From Lasioglossum baleicum (Eukaryota; Arthropoda; Insecta; Hymenoptera; Halictidae), in contig NW_027469217.1 of the NCBI RefSeq assembly GCF_051020765.1, positions 248,001 through 312,000 on the forward strand: 64,000 nt of DNA, written 5' to 3'. Each line of letters begins with the position of its first letter. Position 1 is the first letter of the stretch. Below are positions 14,207 to 28,223 of the stretch, piece after piece. Both the position numbers and the translations under genes were made by a program. The notes below the pieces were generated by a model. The model worked only from the letters and a program-made list of their open reading frames with translations. It had not been told where the DNA came from and did not search any database.

Positions 14207-15485
14207 CGCATAACGCATAACGCATAACGCATAACGCATAACGCATAACGCATAACGCATAACGCATAACGCAAAACGCATAACGCATATCGCATAACGC
14301 ATAACGCATAACGCATAACGCCTAACGCATAACGCATAACGCATAACGCCTAACGCATAACGCATAACGCATAACGCATAACGCATAACGCATAACGCAT
14401 AACGCATTACGCATAACGCAAAACCCATAACGCCTAAAGCATAACGCATAACGCATAACGCATAACGCATAACGCATAACGCATAACGCATAACGCATAA
14501 CGCATAACGCATAACGCATAACGCATAACGCATAACGCATAACGCATAACGCATAACGCATAACGCATAACGCATAACGCATAACGCATAACGCATAACG
14601 CATAACGCATAACGCATAACGCATAACGCATAACGCATAACGCATAACGCATAACGCATAACGCATAACGCATAACGCATAACGCATAACGCATAACGCA
14701 TAACGCATAACGCAGAACGCATAACGCATAACGCATAACGCATAACGCATAACGCATAACGCACAACGCATAACGCATAACGCATAACGCATAACGCATA
14801 ACGCATAACGCATAACGCATAACGCATAACGCATAACGCATAACGCATAACGCATAACGCATAACGCATAACGCATAACGCATAACGCATAACGCATAAC
14901 GCATAACGCATAACGCATAACGCATAACGCATTACGCATTACGCATAACGCATAACGCCTAAAGCATAACGCATAACGCATAACGCATAACGCATAACGC
15001 ATAACGCATAACGCATAACGCATAACGCATAACGCATAACGCATAACGCATAACGCATAACGCATAACGCATAACGCATAACGCATAACGCATAACGCAT
15101 AACGCATAACGCATAACGCATAACGCATAACGCATAACGCATAACGCATAACGCATAACGCATAACGCATAACGCATAACGCATAACGCATAACGCATAA
15201 CGCATAACGCATAAGGCTTAAGCATAACGCATAACGCATAACGCATAACGCATAACGCATAACGCAAAACGCATAACGCATAAGGCATAAGCATAACGCA
15301 TAACGCATAACGCATAACGCATAACGCAAAACGCATAACGCATAACGCACAACGCACAACGCATAACGCATAACGCATAACGCATAACGCATAACGCATA
15401 ACCCATAACGCATAACGCATAACGCATAACGCATAACGCATAACGCATAACGCATAACGCATAACGCATAACGCATTACGCATAA

Positions 15486-15653
15486 CCCATAACGCATACC
15501 TCATAACGCATAACGCATAACGCATAACGCATAACGCATAAGGCATAACGCATAACGCATAACGCATAACGCATAACGCATAACGCATAACGCATAACGC
15601 ATAACGCATAACCCATAACGCATAACTCATAACGCATAACGCTTAACGCGTAA
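15486..15653. repeat. J-K cluster, copy 1
   Basis: J is cccataa-cgcatac-ctcataa (15486-15506). It is followed by ggcataa near 15541 and K: cccataa 15612, ctcataa 15626, cgcttaa 15640, cgcgtaa 15647. J and K occur together at 28224-28384, 32742-32909 and 39977-40144. J alone is at 31958 and 37364; K alone is at 33134. Confidence 0.9.
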
Positions 15654-16333
15654 CGCATAACGCATAACGCATAACGCATAACGCATAACGCATAACGCAT
15701 AACGCATAACGCATAACGCATAACGCATAACGCATAACGCATAACGCATAACGCATAACGCATAACGCATAACGCATAACGCATAACGCATAACGCATAA
15801 CGCGTAACGCAAAACTCATAACGCATAACGCATAACGCATAACGCATAACGCATAACGCATAACGCATAACGCATAACGTATAAACCATGAGGCATAACG
15901 CATAGCCCATAACGCATAACGCATAACGCATAAGGCATAAGCATAACGCATAACGCATAACGCATAACGCATAACGCGTAACGCAAAACTCATAACGCAT
16001 AACGCATAACGCATAACGCATATGGCATAAGCATAACGCATAACGCATAACGCATAACGCCTAACGCATAACGCATAACGCATAACGCATAACGCATAAC
16101 GCATAACGCATTACGCATAACGCAAAACCCATAACGCCTAAAGCATAACGCATAACGCATAACGCATAACGCATAACGCATAACGCAAAACGCATAACGC
16201 ATAACGCATAACGCATAACGCATAACGCATAACGCATAACGCATAACGCATAACGCATAACGCATAACGCATAACGCATAACGCCTAACGCATAACGCAT
16301 AACGCATAACGCATAACGCCTAACGCATAACGC
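15654..16333. repeat. Partial alpha copy (A-E-D-A-C-F), duplicate of 12.06-12.59 kb
   Basis: A at 15801, E at 15878 (ccatgagg form), D, A, catatggcataagc, F near 16130, cgcaaaa near 16187, cgcctaa near 16283 and 16318. The offset to alpha copy 4 is 3,743 bp at A and 3,750 bp at E. The G-D-D-B-C half is absent; instead a pure run separates it from K at 15653, marking a join. Confidence 0.82.
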
Positions 16334-17905
16334 ATAACGCATAACGCATAACGCATAACGCATAACGCATTACGCATAACGCATAACGCATAACGCATAA
16401 CGCATAACGCATAACGCATAACGCATAACGCATAACGCATAACGCATAACGCATAACGCATAACGCATAACGCATAACGCATAACGCATAACGCATAACA
16501 CGTAACGCAAAACTCATAACGCATAACACATAACGCATAACGCATAACGCATAACGCATAACGCATAACGCATAACGCATAACGCATAACGCATAACGCA
16601 TAACGCATAACGCATAACGCATAACGCATAACGCATAACGCATAACGCATAACACGTAACGCAAAACTCATAACGCATAACACATAACGCATAACGCATA
16701 ACGCATAACGCATAACGCATAACGTATAAACCATAAGGCATAACGCATAGCCCATAACGCATAACGCATAACGCATAACGCATAATGCAAAAGTCATAAC
16801 GCATAACGCATAACGCATAACGCATAACGCATAACGCATAACGCATAACGCATAACGCATAACGCATAACGCATAACGCATAACGCATAACGCATAACGC
16901 ATAACGCATTACGCATAACGCCTAAAGCATAACGCATAACGCATAACGCATAACGCATAACGCATAACGCATAACGCATAACGCCTAACGCATAACGCAT
17001 AACGCATAACGCATAACGCATAACGCATAACGCATAACGCATAACGCATAACGCATAACGCATAACGCATACCGCATAACGCATAACGCATAACGCATAA
17101 CGCATAACGCATAACGCATAACGCATAACGCATAACGCATAACGCATAACGCATAACGCATAACGCATAACGCATAACGCATAACGCATAACGCATAACG
17201 CATAACGCATAACGCATAACGCATAACGCATAACGCATAACGCATAACGCATAACGCATAACGCATAACGCATAACGCATAACGCATAACGCATAACGCA
17301 TAACGCATAACGCATAACGCATAACGCATAACGCATAACGCATTACGCATTACGCATAACGCATAACGCATAACGCATAACGCATAACGCATAACGCATA
17401 ACGCATAACGCATAACGCATAACGCATAACGCATAACGCATAACGCATAACGCATAACGCATAACGCATAACGCATAACGCATAACGCATAACGCATAAC
17501 GCATAACGCATAACGCATAACGCATAACGCATAACGCATAACGCATAACGCATAACGCATAACGCATAACGCATAACGCATAACGCATAACGCATAACGC
17601 ATAACGCATAACGCATAACGCATAACGCATAACGCATAACGCATAACGCATAACGCATAACGCATAACGCATAACGCATAACGCATAACGCATAACGCAT
17701 AACGCATAACGCATAACGCATAACGCATAACGCATAACGCATAACGCATAACGCATAACGCATAACGCATAACGCATAACGCATAACGCATAACGCATAA
17801 CGCATAACGCATAACGCATAACGCATAACGCATTACGCATAACGCATAACGCATAACGCATAACGCATAACGCATAACGCATAACGCATAACGCATAACG
17901 CATAA

Positions 17906-18059
17906 CGCACAACGCACAACGCACAACGCACAACGCACAACGCACAACGCACAACGCACAACGCACAACGCACAACGCAAAACGCACAACGCACAACGCA
18001 CAACGCACAACGCACAACGCACAACGCACAACGCACAACGCACAACGCACAACGCACAA
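17906..18059. repeat. cgcacaa sub-array, block 2 (22 units)
   Basis: Twenty-two units with cgcaaaa at unit 11 (17976). One fewer trailing unit than block 1. Confidence 0.95.
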
Positions 18060-18087
18060 CGCATAACGCATAACGCATAACGCATAA

Positions 18088-18117
18088 CCCATAACGCAAA
18101 TAACGCTTAACGCAAAA
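18088..18117. repeat. Nine-bp-unit motif, copy 2
   Basis: cccataa, cgcaaataa (18095-18103), cgcttaa, cgcaaaa; same spacing from the cgcacaa block as in copy 1. Confidence 0.93.
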
Positions 18118-18180
18118 CGCATAACGCATAACGCATAACGCATAACGCATAACGCATAACGCATAACGCATAACGCATAA

Positions 18181-18500
18181 CGTATTAACCATGAGGCATA
18201 ACGCATAGCCCATAACGCATAACGCATAACGCATAAGGCATAAGCATAACGCATAACGCATAACGCATAACGCATAACGCATAACGCGTAACGCAAAACT
18301 CATAACGCATAACGCATAACGCATAACGCATAACGCATAACGCATATGGCATAAGCATAACGCATAACGCATAACGCATAACGCCTAACGCATAACGCAT
18401 AACGCATAACGCATAACGCATAACGCATAACGCATAACGCATAACGCATAACGCATTACGCATAACGCAAAACCCATAACGCCTAAAGCATAACGCATAA
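18181..18500. repeat. Partial alpha copy (E-D-A-C-F)
   Basis: E 18181 (cgtattaa, ccatgagg), D near 18236, A near 18296, catatggcataagc near 18344, cgcatta and F near 18466-18490. It sits directly after truncated beta copy 2, so the junction at about 18118-18180 joins two HOR classes. Confidence 0.8.
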
Positions 18501-18620
18501 CGCATAACGCATAACGCATAACGCATAACGCATAACGCATAACGCATAACGCATAACGCATAACGCATAACGCATAACGCATAACGCATAACGCATAACG
18601 CATAACGCATAACGCATAAC

Positions 18621-20150
18621 GCGTAACGCAAGACTCATAACGCATAACGCATAACGCATAACGCATAACGCATATGGCATAACGCATAATGCAAAAGTCA
18701 TAACGCATAACGCATAACGCATAACGCATAACGCATAACGCATAACGCATAACGCATAACGCATAACGCATAACGCATAACGCATAACGCATAACGCATA
18801 ACGCATAACGCATAACGCATAACGCATAACGCATAACGCGTAACGCAAAACTCATAACGCATAACGCATAACGCATAACGCATAACGCATAACGCATAAC
18901 GCATAACGCATAACGTATTAACCATGAGGCATAACGCATAGCCCATAACGCATAACGCATAACGCATAAGGCATAAGCATAACGCATAACGCATAACGCA
19001 TAACGCATAACGCATAACGCGTAACGCAAAACTCATAACGCATAACGCATAACGCATAACGCATAACGCATAACGCATATGGCATAAGCATAACGCATAA
19101 CGCATAACGCATAACGCCTAACGCATAACGCATAACGCATAACGCATAACGCATAACGCATAACGCATAACGCATAACGCATAACGCATTACGCATAACG
19201 CAAAACCCATAACGCCTAAAGCATAACGCATAACGCATAACGCATAACGCATAACGCATAACGCATAACGCATAACGCATAACGCATAACGCATAACGCA
19301 TAACGCATAACGCATAACGCATAACGCATAACGCATAACGCATAACGCATAACGCATAACGCATAACGCATAACGCATAACGCATAACGCATAACGCATA
19401 ACGCATAACGCATAACGCCTAACGCATAACGCATAACGCATAACGCCTAACGCATAACGCCTAACGCATAACGCATAACGCATAACGCCTAACGCATAAC
19501 GCATAACGCATAACGCATAACGCATAACGCATAACGCATAACGCATAACGCATAACGCATAACGCATAACGCATAACGCATAACGCATAACGCATAACGC
19601 ATAACGCATAACGCATAACGCATAACGCATAACGCATAACGCATAACGCATAACGCATAACGCATAACGCATAACGCATAACGCATAACGCATAACGCAT
19701 AACGCATAACGCATAACGCATAACGCATAACGCATAACGCATAACGCATAACGCATAACGCATAACGCATAACGCATAACGCATAACGCATAACGCATAA
19801 CGCATAACGCATAACGCATAACGCATAACGCATAACGCATAACGCATAACGCATAACGCATAACGCATAACGCATAACGCATAACGCATAACGCATGACG
19901 CACAACGCATAACGCATAACGCATAACGCATAACGCATAACGCATAACGCATAACGCATAACGCATTACGCATAACGCATAACGCATAACGCATAACGCA
20001 TAAGGCATAAGCATAACGCATAACGCATAACGCATAACGCATAACGCATAACGCATAACGCGTAACGCAAGACTCATAACGCATAACGCATAACGCATAA
20101 CGCATAACGCATAACGCATAACGCATATGGCATAACGCATAATGCAAAAG
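18621..20150. repeat. Copy of 1802-3300 (right copy)
   Basis: B 18621, C 18671, A near 18838, E 18914, D, A, catatggcataagc, F near 19200, cgcctaa at about 19417, 19445, 19459 and 19487, cgcatga-cgcacaa 19892, cgcatta 19962, D 20004, B 20066, C 20122 with tgcaaaa. The left copy has two cgcctaa units where this has four, consistent with a local 42-bp duplication here. Confidence 0.82.
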
Positions 20151-21583
20151 TCATAACGCATAACGCATAACGCATAACGCATAACGCATAACGCATAACG
20201 CATAACGCATAACGCATAACGCATAACGCATAACGCATAACGCATAACGCATAACGCATAACGCATAACGCATAACGCATAACGCATAACGCATAACGCA
20301 TAACGCATAACGCATAACGCATAACGCATAACGCATAACGCATAACGCATAACGCATAACGCATAACGCATAACGCATAACGCATAACGCATAACGCATA
20401 ACGCATAACGCATAACGCATAACGCATAACGCATAACGCATAACGCATAACGCATAACGCATAACGCATAACGCATAACGCATAACGCATAACGCATAAC
20501 GCATAACGCATAACGCATAACGCATAACGCATAACGCATAACGCATAACGCATAACGCATAACGCATGACGCACAACGCATAACGCATAACGCATAACGC
20601 ATAACGCATAACGCATAACGCATAACGCATTACGCATAACGCATAACGCATAACGCATAACGCATAAGGCATAAGCATAACGCATAACGCATAACGCATA
20701 ACGCATAACGCATAACGCATAACGCGTAACGCAAGACTCATAACGCATAACGCATAACGCATAACGCATAACGCATAACGCATAACGCATATGGCATAAC
20801 GCATAACGCATAACGCATAACGCATAACGCATAACGCATAACGCATAACGCATAACGCATAACGCATAACGCATAACGCATAACGCATAACGCATAACGC
20901 ATAACGCATAACGCATAACGCATAACGCATAACGCATAACGCATAACGCATAACGCATAACGCATAACGCATAACGCATAACGCATAACGCATAACGCAT
21001 AACGCATAACGCATAACGCATAACGCATAACGCATAACGCATAACGCATAACGCATAACGCATAACGCATAACGCATAACGCATAACGCATAACGCATAA
21101 CGCATAACGCATAACGCATAACGCATAACGCATAACGCATAACGCATAACGCATAACGCATAAAGCATAACGCATAACGCATAACGCATAACGCATAACG
21201 CATAACGCATAACGCATAACGCATAACTCATAATGCAAAAGTCATAACGCATAATGCATAACGCATAACGCATAACGCATAACGCATAACGCATAACGCA
21301 TAACGCATAACGCATAACGCATAACGCATAACGCATAACGCATAACGCATAACGCATAACGCATAACGCATAACGCATAACGCATAACGCATAACGCATA
21401 ACGCATAACGCATAACGCATAACGCATAACGCATAACGCATAACGCATAACGCATAACGCATAACGCATAACGCATAACGCATAACGCATAACGCATAAC
21501 GCATAACGCATAACGCATAACGCATAACGCATAACGCATAACGCATAACGCATAACGCATAACGCATAACGCATAACGCATAA
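20151..21583. repeat. Left part of the 12.7-kb-spaced duplicated block (copy IV)
   Basis: A pure run of about 410 bp, cgcatga-cgcacaa near 20566, cgcatta 20627, D near 20666, B 20730, cgcatat-ggcataa near 20788 lacking tgcaaaa, long pure run, agcataa near 21163, ctcataa-tgcaaaa 21225, tgcataa, pure run to G 21584. Matches 7,855-8,838 at offsets of 12,773, 12,681 and 12,724 bp. Confidence 0.8.
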
Positions 21584-22702
21584 CGCATATCGCATGACGC
21601 ACAACGCATAACGCATAACGCATAACGCATAACGCATAACGCATAACGCATTACGCATTACGCATAACGCATAACGCATAACGCATAACGCATAAGGCAT
21701 AAGCATAACGCATAATGCATAATGCATAACGCATAACGCATAACGCGTAACGCATAAGGCATAAGCATAACGCATAATGCATAACGCATAACGCATAACG
21801 CATAACGCATAACGCGTAACGCAAGACTCATAACGCATAACGCATAACGCATAACGCATAACGCATATGGCATAACGCATAATGCAAAAGTCATAACGCA
21901 TAACGCATAACGCATAACGCATAACGCATAACGCATAACGCATAACGCATAACGCATAACGCATAACGCATAACGCATAACGCATAACGCATAACGCATA
22001 ACGCATAACGCATAACGCATAACGCATAACGCATAACGCATAACGCATAACGCATAACGCATAACGCATAACGCATAACGCATAACGCATAACGCGTAAC
22101 GCAAAACTCATAACGCATAACGCATAACGCATAACGCATAACGCATAACGCATAACGCATAACGTATTAACCATGAGGCATAACGCATAGCCCATAACGC
22201 ATAACGCATAACGCATAAGGCATAAGCATAACGCATAACGCATAACGCATAACGCATAACGCGTAACGCAAAACTCATAACGCATAACGCATAACGCATA
22301 ACGCATAACGCATAACGCATATGGCATAAGCATAACGCATAACGCATAACGCATAACGCCTAACGCATAACGCATAACGCATAACGCATAACGCATAACG
22401 CATAACGCATAACGCATTACGCATAACGCAAAACCCATAACGCCTAAAGCATAACGCATAACGCATAACGCATAACGCATAACGCATAACGCATAACGCA
22501 TAACGCATAACGCATAACGCATAACGCATAACGCATAACGCATAACGCATAACGCATAACGCATAACGCATAACGCATAACGCATAACGCATAACGCATA
22601 ACGCATAACGCATAACGCATAACGCATAACGCATAACGCATAACGCATAACGCATAACGCATAACGCCTAACGCATAACGCATAACGCATAACGCCTAAC
22701 GC
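21584..22702. repeat. Alpha HOR unit, copy 5
   Basis: G 21584, cgcatta pair, D-tgcataa-tgcataa-D-tgcataa, B, C near 21868, A near 22094, E 22163, D, A, catatggcataagc, F near 22428-22448, cgcctaa near 22668 and 22696. G-to-E is 579 bp, identical to copies 3 and 4. Confidence 0.85.
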
Positions 22703-24167
22703 ATAACGCATAACGCATAACGCATAACGCATAACGCATAACGCATAACGCATAACGCATAACGCATAACGCATAACGCATAACGCATAACGCATAACGC
22801 ATAACGCATAACGCATAACGCATAACGCATAACGCATAACGCATAACGCATAACGCATAACGCATAACGCATAACGCATAACGCATAACGCATAACGCAT
22901 AACGCATAACGCATAACGCATAACGCATAACGCATAACGCATAACGCATAACGCATAACGCATAACGCATAAGGCATAAGCATAACGCATAACGCATAAC
23001 GCATAACGCATAACGCATAAGGCATAAGCATAACGCATAACGCATAACGCATAACGCATAACGCGTAACGCGTAACGCAAAACTCATAACGCATAACGCG
23101 TAACGCAAAACTCATAACGCATAACGCATAACGCATAACGCATAACGCATAACGCATAACGCATAACGCATAACGCATAACGCATAACGCATAACGCATA
23201 ACGCATAACGCATAACGCATAACGCATAACGCATAACGCATAACGCATAACGCATAACGCATAACGCATAACGCATAACGCATAACGCATAACGCATAAC
23301 GCATAACGCATAACGCATAACGCATAACGCATAACGCATAACGCATAACGCATAACGCATAACGCATAACGCATAACGCATAACGCATAACGCATAACGC
23401 ATAACGCATAACGCATAACGCATAACGCATAACGCATAACGCATAACGCATAACGCATAACGCATAACGCATAACGCATAACGCATAACGCATAACGCAT
23501 AACGCATAACGCATAACGCATAACGCATAACGCATAACGCATAACGCATAACGCATAACGCATAACGCATAACGCATAACGCATAACGCATAACGCATAA
23601 CGCATAACGCATAACGCATAACGCATAACGCATAACGCATAACGCATAACGCATAACGCATAACGCATAAAGCATAACGCATAACGCATAACGCATAACG
23701 CATAACGCATAACGCATAACGCATAACGCATAACGCATAAAGCATAACGCATAACGCATAACGCATAACGCATAACGCATAACGCATAACGCATAACTCA
23801 TAATGCAAAAGTCATAACGCATAATGCATAACGCATAACGCATAACGCATAACGCATAACGCATAACGCATAACGCATAACGCATAACGCATAACGCATA
23901 ACGCATAACGCATAACGCATAACGCATAACGCATAACGCATAACGCATAACGCATAACGCATAACGCATAACGCATAACGCATAACGCATAACGCATAAC
24001 GCATAACGCATAACGCATAACGCATAACGCATAACGCATAACGCATAACGCATAACGCATAACGCATAACGCATAACGCATAACGCATAACGCATAACGC
24101 ATAACGCATAACGCATAACGCATAACGCATAACGCATAACGCATAACGCATAACGCATAACGCATAA
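22703..24167. repeat. Linker between alpha copies 5 and 6
   Basis: Counterpart of 9957-11548: D pair near 22972 and 23019, cgcgtaa doublet with double A (about 23063-23112), pure run of about 550 bp, agcataa near 23670 and 23741, ctcataa-tgcaaaa 23795, tgcataa, pure run. The offset at ctcataa-tgcaaaa is 12,668 bp. Confidence 0.82.
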
Positions 24168-25242
24168 CGCATATCGCATATCGCATGACGCACAACGCAT
24201 AACGCATAACGCATAACGCATAACGCATAACGCATAACGCATAACGCATTACGCATTACGCATAACGCATAACGCATAACGCATAACGCATAAGGCATAA
24301 GCATAACGCATAATGCATAATGCATAACGCATAACGCATAACGCGTAACGCATAAGGCATAAGCATAACGCATAATGCATAACGCATAACGCATAACGCA
24401 TAACGCATAACGCATAACGCGTAACGCAAGACTCATAACGCATAACGCATAACGCATAACGCATAACGCATAACGCATATGGCATAACGCATAATGCAAA
24501 AGTCATAACGCATAACGCATAACGCATAACGCATAACGCATAACGCATAACGCATAACGCATAACGCATAACGCATAACGCATAACGCATAACGCATAAC
24601 GCATAACGCATAACGCATAACGCATAACGCATAACGCATAACGCATAACGCATAACGCATAACGCATAACGCATAACGCATAACGCATAACGCATAACGC
24701 ATAACGCGTAACGCAAAACTCATAACGCATAACGCATAACGCATAACGCATAACGCATAACGCATAACGCATAACGCATAACGTATAAACCATGAGGCAT
24801 AACGCATAGCCCATAACGCATAACGCATAACGCATAAGGCATAAGCATAACGCATAACGCATAACGCATAACGCATAACGCGTAACGCAAAACTCATAAC
24901 GCATAACGCATAACGCATAACGCATATGGCATAAGCATAACGCATAACGCATAACGCATAACGCCTAACGCATAACGCATAACGCATAACGCATAACGCA
25001 TAACGCATAACGCATTACGCATAACGCAAAACCCATAACGCCTAAAGCATAACGCATAACGCATAACGCATAACGCATAACGCATAACGCAAAACGCATA
25101 ACGCATAACGCATAACGCATAACGCATAACGCATAACGCATAACGCATAACGCATAACGCATAACGCATAACGCATAACGCATAACGCATAACGCATAAC
25201 GCCTAACGCATAACGCATAACGCATAACGCATAACGCCTAAC
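24168..25242. repeat. Alpha HOR unit, copy 6 with doubled cgcatat
   Basis: G begins with two cgcatat units (24168 and 24175) before cgcatga 24182 and cgcacaa 24189; every other G has one. E is at 24782 (ccatgagg form), F near 25027-25047, cgcaaaa near 25088, cgcctaa near 25201 and 25236. Offset to copy 4 at E is 12,654 bp. Confidence 0.85.
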
Positions 25243-26312
25243 GCATAACGCATAACGCATAACGCATAACGCATAACGCATAACGCATTACGCATAACGC
25301 ATAACGCATAACGCATAACGCATAACGCATAACGCATAACGCATAACGCATAACGCATAACGCATAACGCATAACGCATAACGCATAACGCATAACGCAT
25401 AACGCATAACGCATAACACGTAACGCAAAACTCATAACGCATAACACATAACGCATAACGCATAACGCATAACGCATAACGCATAACGCATAACGCATAA
25501 CGCATAACGCATAACGCATAACGCATAACGCATAACGCATAACGCATAACGCATAACACGTAACGCAAAACTCATAACGCATAACACATAACGCATAACG
25601 CATAACGCATAACGCATAACGCATAACGTATAAACCATAAGGCATAACGCATAGCCCATAACGCATAACGCATAACGCATAACGCATAATGCAAAAGTCA
25701 TAACGCATAACGCATAACGCATAACGCATAACGCATAACGCATAACGCATAACGCATAACGCATAACGCATAACGCATAACGCATAACGCATAACGCATA
25801 ACGCATAACGCATTACGCATAACGCCTAAAGCATAACGCATAACGCATAACGCATAACGCATAACGCATAACGCATAACGCATAACGCCTAACGCATAAC
25901 GCATAACGCATAACGCATAACGCATAACGCATAACGCATAACGCATAACGCATAACGCATAACGCATAACGCATACCGCATAACGCATAACGCATAACGC
26001 ATAACGCATAACGCATAACGCATAACGCATAACGCATAACGCATAACGCATAACGCATAACGCATAACGCATAACGCATAACGCATAACGCATAACGCAT
26101 AACGCATAACGCATAACGCATAACGCATAACGCATAACGCATAACGCATAACGCATAACGCATAACGCATAACGCATAACGCATAACGCATAACGCATAA
26201 CGCATAACGCATAACGCATAACGCATAACGCATAACGCATAACGCATAACGCATTACGCATTACGCATAACGCATAACGCATAACGCATAACGCATAACG
26301 CATAACGCATAA

Positions 26313-26325
26313 CGCATACGAATAA
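26313..26325. repeat. Private unit-length variant (6-bp cgcata plus cgaataa)
   Basis: A 6-bp unit that lost its final a is followed by cgaataa. I see neither in beta copies 1 or 2, so the change is private to beta copy 3 and postdates the large duplication. Confidence 0.85.
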
Positions 26326-26843
26326 CGCATAACGCATAACGCATAACGCATAACGCATAACGCATAACGCATAACGCATAACGCATAACGCATAACGCAT
26401 AACGCATAACGCATAACGCATAACGCATAACGCATAACGCATAACGCATAACGCATAACGCATAACGCATAACGCATAACGCATAACGCATAACGCATAA
26501 CGCATAACGCATAACGCATAACGCATAACGCATAACGCATAACGCATAACGCATAACGCATAACGCATAACGCATAACGCATAACGCATAACGCATAACG
26601 CATAACGCATAACGCATAACGCATAACGCATAACGCATAACGCATAACGCATAACGCATAACGCATAACGCATAACGCATAACGCATAACGCATAACGCA
26701 TAACGCATAACGCATAACGCATAACGCATAACGCATAACGCATAACGCATAACGCATAACGCATAACGCATAACGCATAACGCATAACGCATAACGCATA
26801 ACGCATAACGCATAACGCATAACGCATAACGCATAACGCATAA

Positions 26844-26851
26844 CGCATCAA
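26844..26851. repeat. Eight-bp unit cgcatcaa at edge of cgcacaa block 3
   Basis: The unit directly before block 3 is 8 bp, where the other blocks are preceded by ordinary 7-bp units. It looks like a replication-slippage or sequencing single-base insertion at the cgcataa to cgcacaa boundary. Confidence 0.8.
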
Positions 26852-27019
26852 CGCACAACGCACAACGCACAACGCACAACGCACAACGCACAACGCACAA
26901 CGCACAACGCACAACGCACAACGCAAAACGCACAACGCACAACGCACAACGCACAACGCACAACGCACAACGCACAACGCACAACGCACAACGCACAACG
27001 CACAACGCACAACGCACAA
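26852..27019. repeat. cgcacaa sub-array, block 3 (24 units)
   Basis: Twenty-four units with cgcaaaa at unit 11 (26922) and 13 units after it, the longest of the nine blocks. Confidence 0.95.
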
Positions 27020-27047
27020 CGCATAACGCATAACGCATAACGCATAA

Positions 27048-27077
27048 CCCATAACGCAAATAACGCTTAACGCAAAA
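27048..27077. repeat. Nine-bp-unit motif, copy 3
   Basis: cccataa, cgcaaataa, cgcttaa, cgcaaaa, identical to copies 1 and 2. Confidence 0.93.
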
Positions 27078-28223
27078 CGCATAACGCATAACGCATAACG
27101 CATAACGCATAACGCATAACGCATAACGCATAACGCATAACGCAAAACGCATAACGCATATCGCATAACGCATAACGCATAACGCATAACGCCTAACGCA
27201 TAACGCATAACGCATAACGCCTAACGCATAACGCATAACGCATAACGCATAACGCATAACGCATAACGCATAACGCATTACGCATAACGCAAAACCCATA
27301 ACGCCTAAAGCATAACGCATAACGCATAACGCATAACGCATAACGCATAACGCATAACGCATAACGCATAACGCATAACGCATAACGCATAACGCATAAC
27401 GCATAACGCATAACGCATAACGCATAACGCATAACGCATAACGCAGAACGCATAACGCATAACGCATAACGCATAACGCATAACGCATAACGCACAACGC
27501 ATAACGCATAACGCATAACGCATAACGCATAACGCATAACGCATAACGCATAACGCATAACGCATAACGCATAACGCATAACGCATAACGCATAACGCAT
27601 AACGCATAACGCATAACGCATAACGCATAACGCATAACGCATAACGCATAACGCATAACGCATTACGCATTACGCATAACGCATAACGCCTAAAGCATAA
27701 CGCATAACGCATAACGCATAACGCATAACGCATAACGCATAACGCATAACGCATAACGCATAACGCATAACGCATAACGCATAACGCATAACGCATAACG
27801 CATAACGCATAACGCATAACGCATAACGCATAACGCATAACGCATAACGCATAACGCATAACGCATAACGCATAACGCATAACGCATAACGCATAACGCA
27901 TAACGCATAACGCATAACGCATAACGCATAACGCATAACGCATAACGCATAAGGCTTAAGCATAACGCATAACGCATAACGCATAACGCATAACGCATAA
28001 CGCAAAACGCATAACGCATAAGGCATAAGCATAACGCATAACGCATAACGCATAACGCATAACGCAAAACGCATAACGCATAACGCACAACGCACAACGC
28101 ATAACGCATAACGCATAACGCATAACGCATAACGCATAACCCATAACGCATAACGCATAACGCATAACGCATAACGCATAACGCATAACGCATAACGCAT
28201 AACGCATAACGCATTACGCATAA

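Larger units (their letters stand above)
12755..15653. repeat. Beta HOR unit, copy 1
   Basis: Order: cacgtaa with A and cacataa (near 12755 and 12902), E 12973 in the ccataagg form, tgcaaaa-gtcataa, cgcatta and cgcctaa-agcataa near 13165, cgcctaa 13240, cgcatac near 13326, cgcatta pair 13459, cgcacaa block 13988-14148, nine-bp-unit motif 14177-14206, cgcatat-cgcataa 14287, cgcctaa pair, F (14431), cgcagaa 14713, cgcatta pair 14933, ggcttaa-gcataa 15212, cgcaaaa, D, cgcacaa pair 15346, and J-K 15486-15653. Beta copy 3 (25408-28384) has the same order. Confidence 0.83.
16497..18117. repeat. Beta HOR unit, copy 2 (truncated)
   Basis: cacgtaa-A-cacataa twice, E 16723, tgcaaaa, cgcatta and cgcctaa-agcataa, cgcctaa 16983, cgcatac near 17070, cgcatta pair 17341, cgcatta 17830, cgcacaa block 17906-18059, nine-bp motif 18088-18117. 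The offset to copy 1 is 3,750 bp at E and about 3,918 bp at the cgcacaa block. It stops after the nine-bp motif; the next marker is an alpha-type E at 18181. Confidence 0.83.

Noticed and set aside
15212..15222. gcttaagc palindrome as a hairpin or transposon end
   Set aside because: It is an 8-bp palindrome formed by one substitution next to a 6-bp unit. There are no terminal inverted repeats, target-site duplications or transposase.
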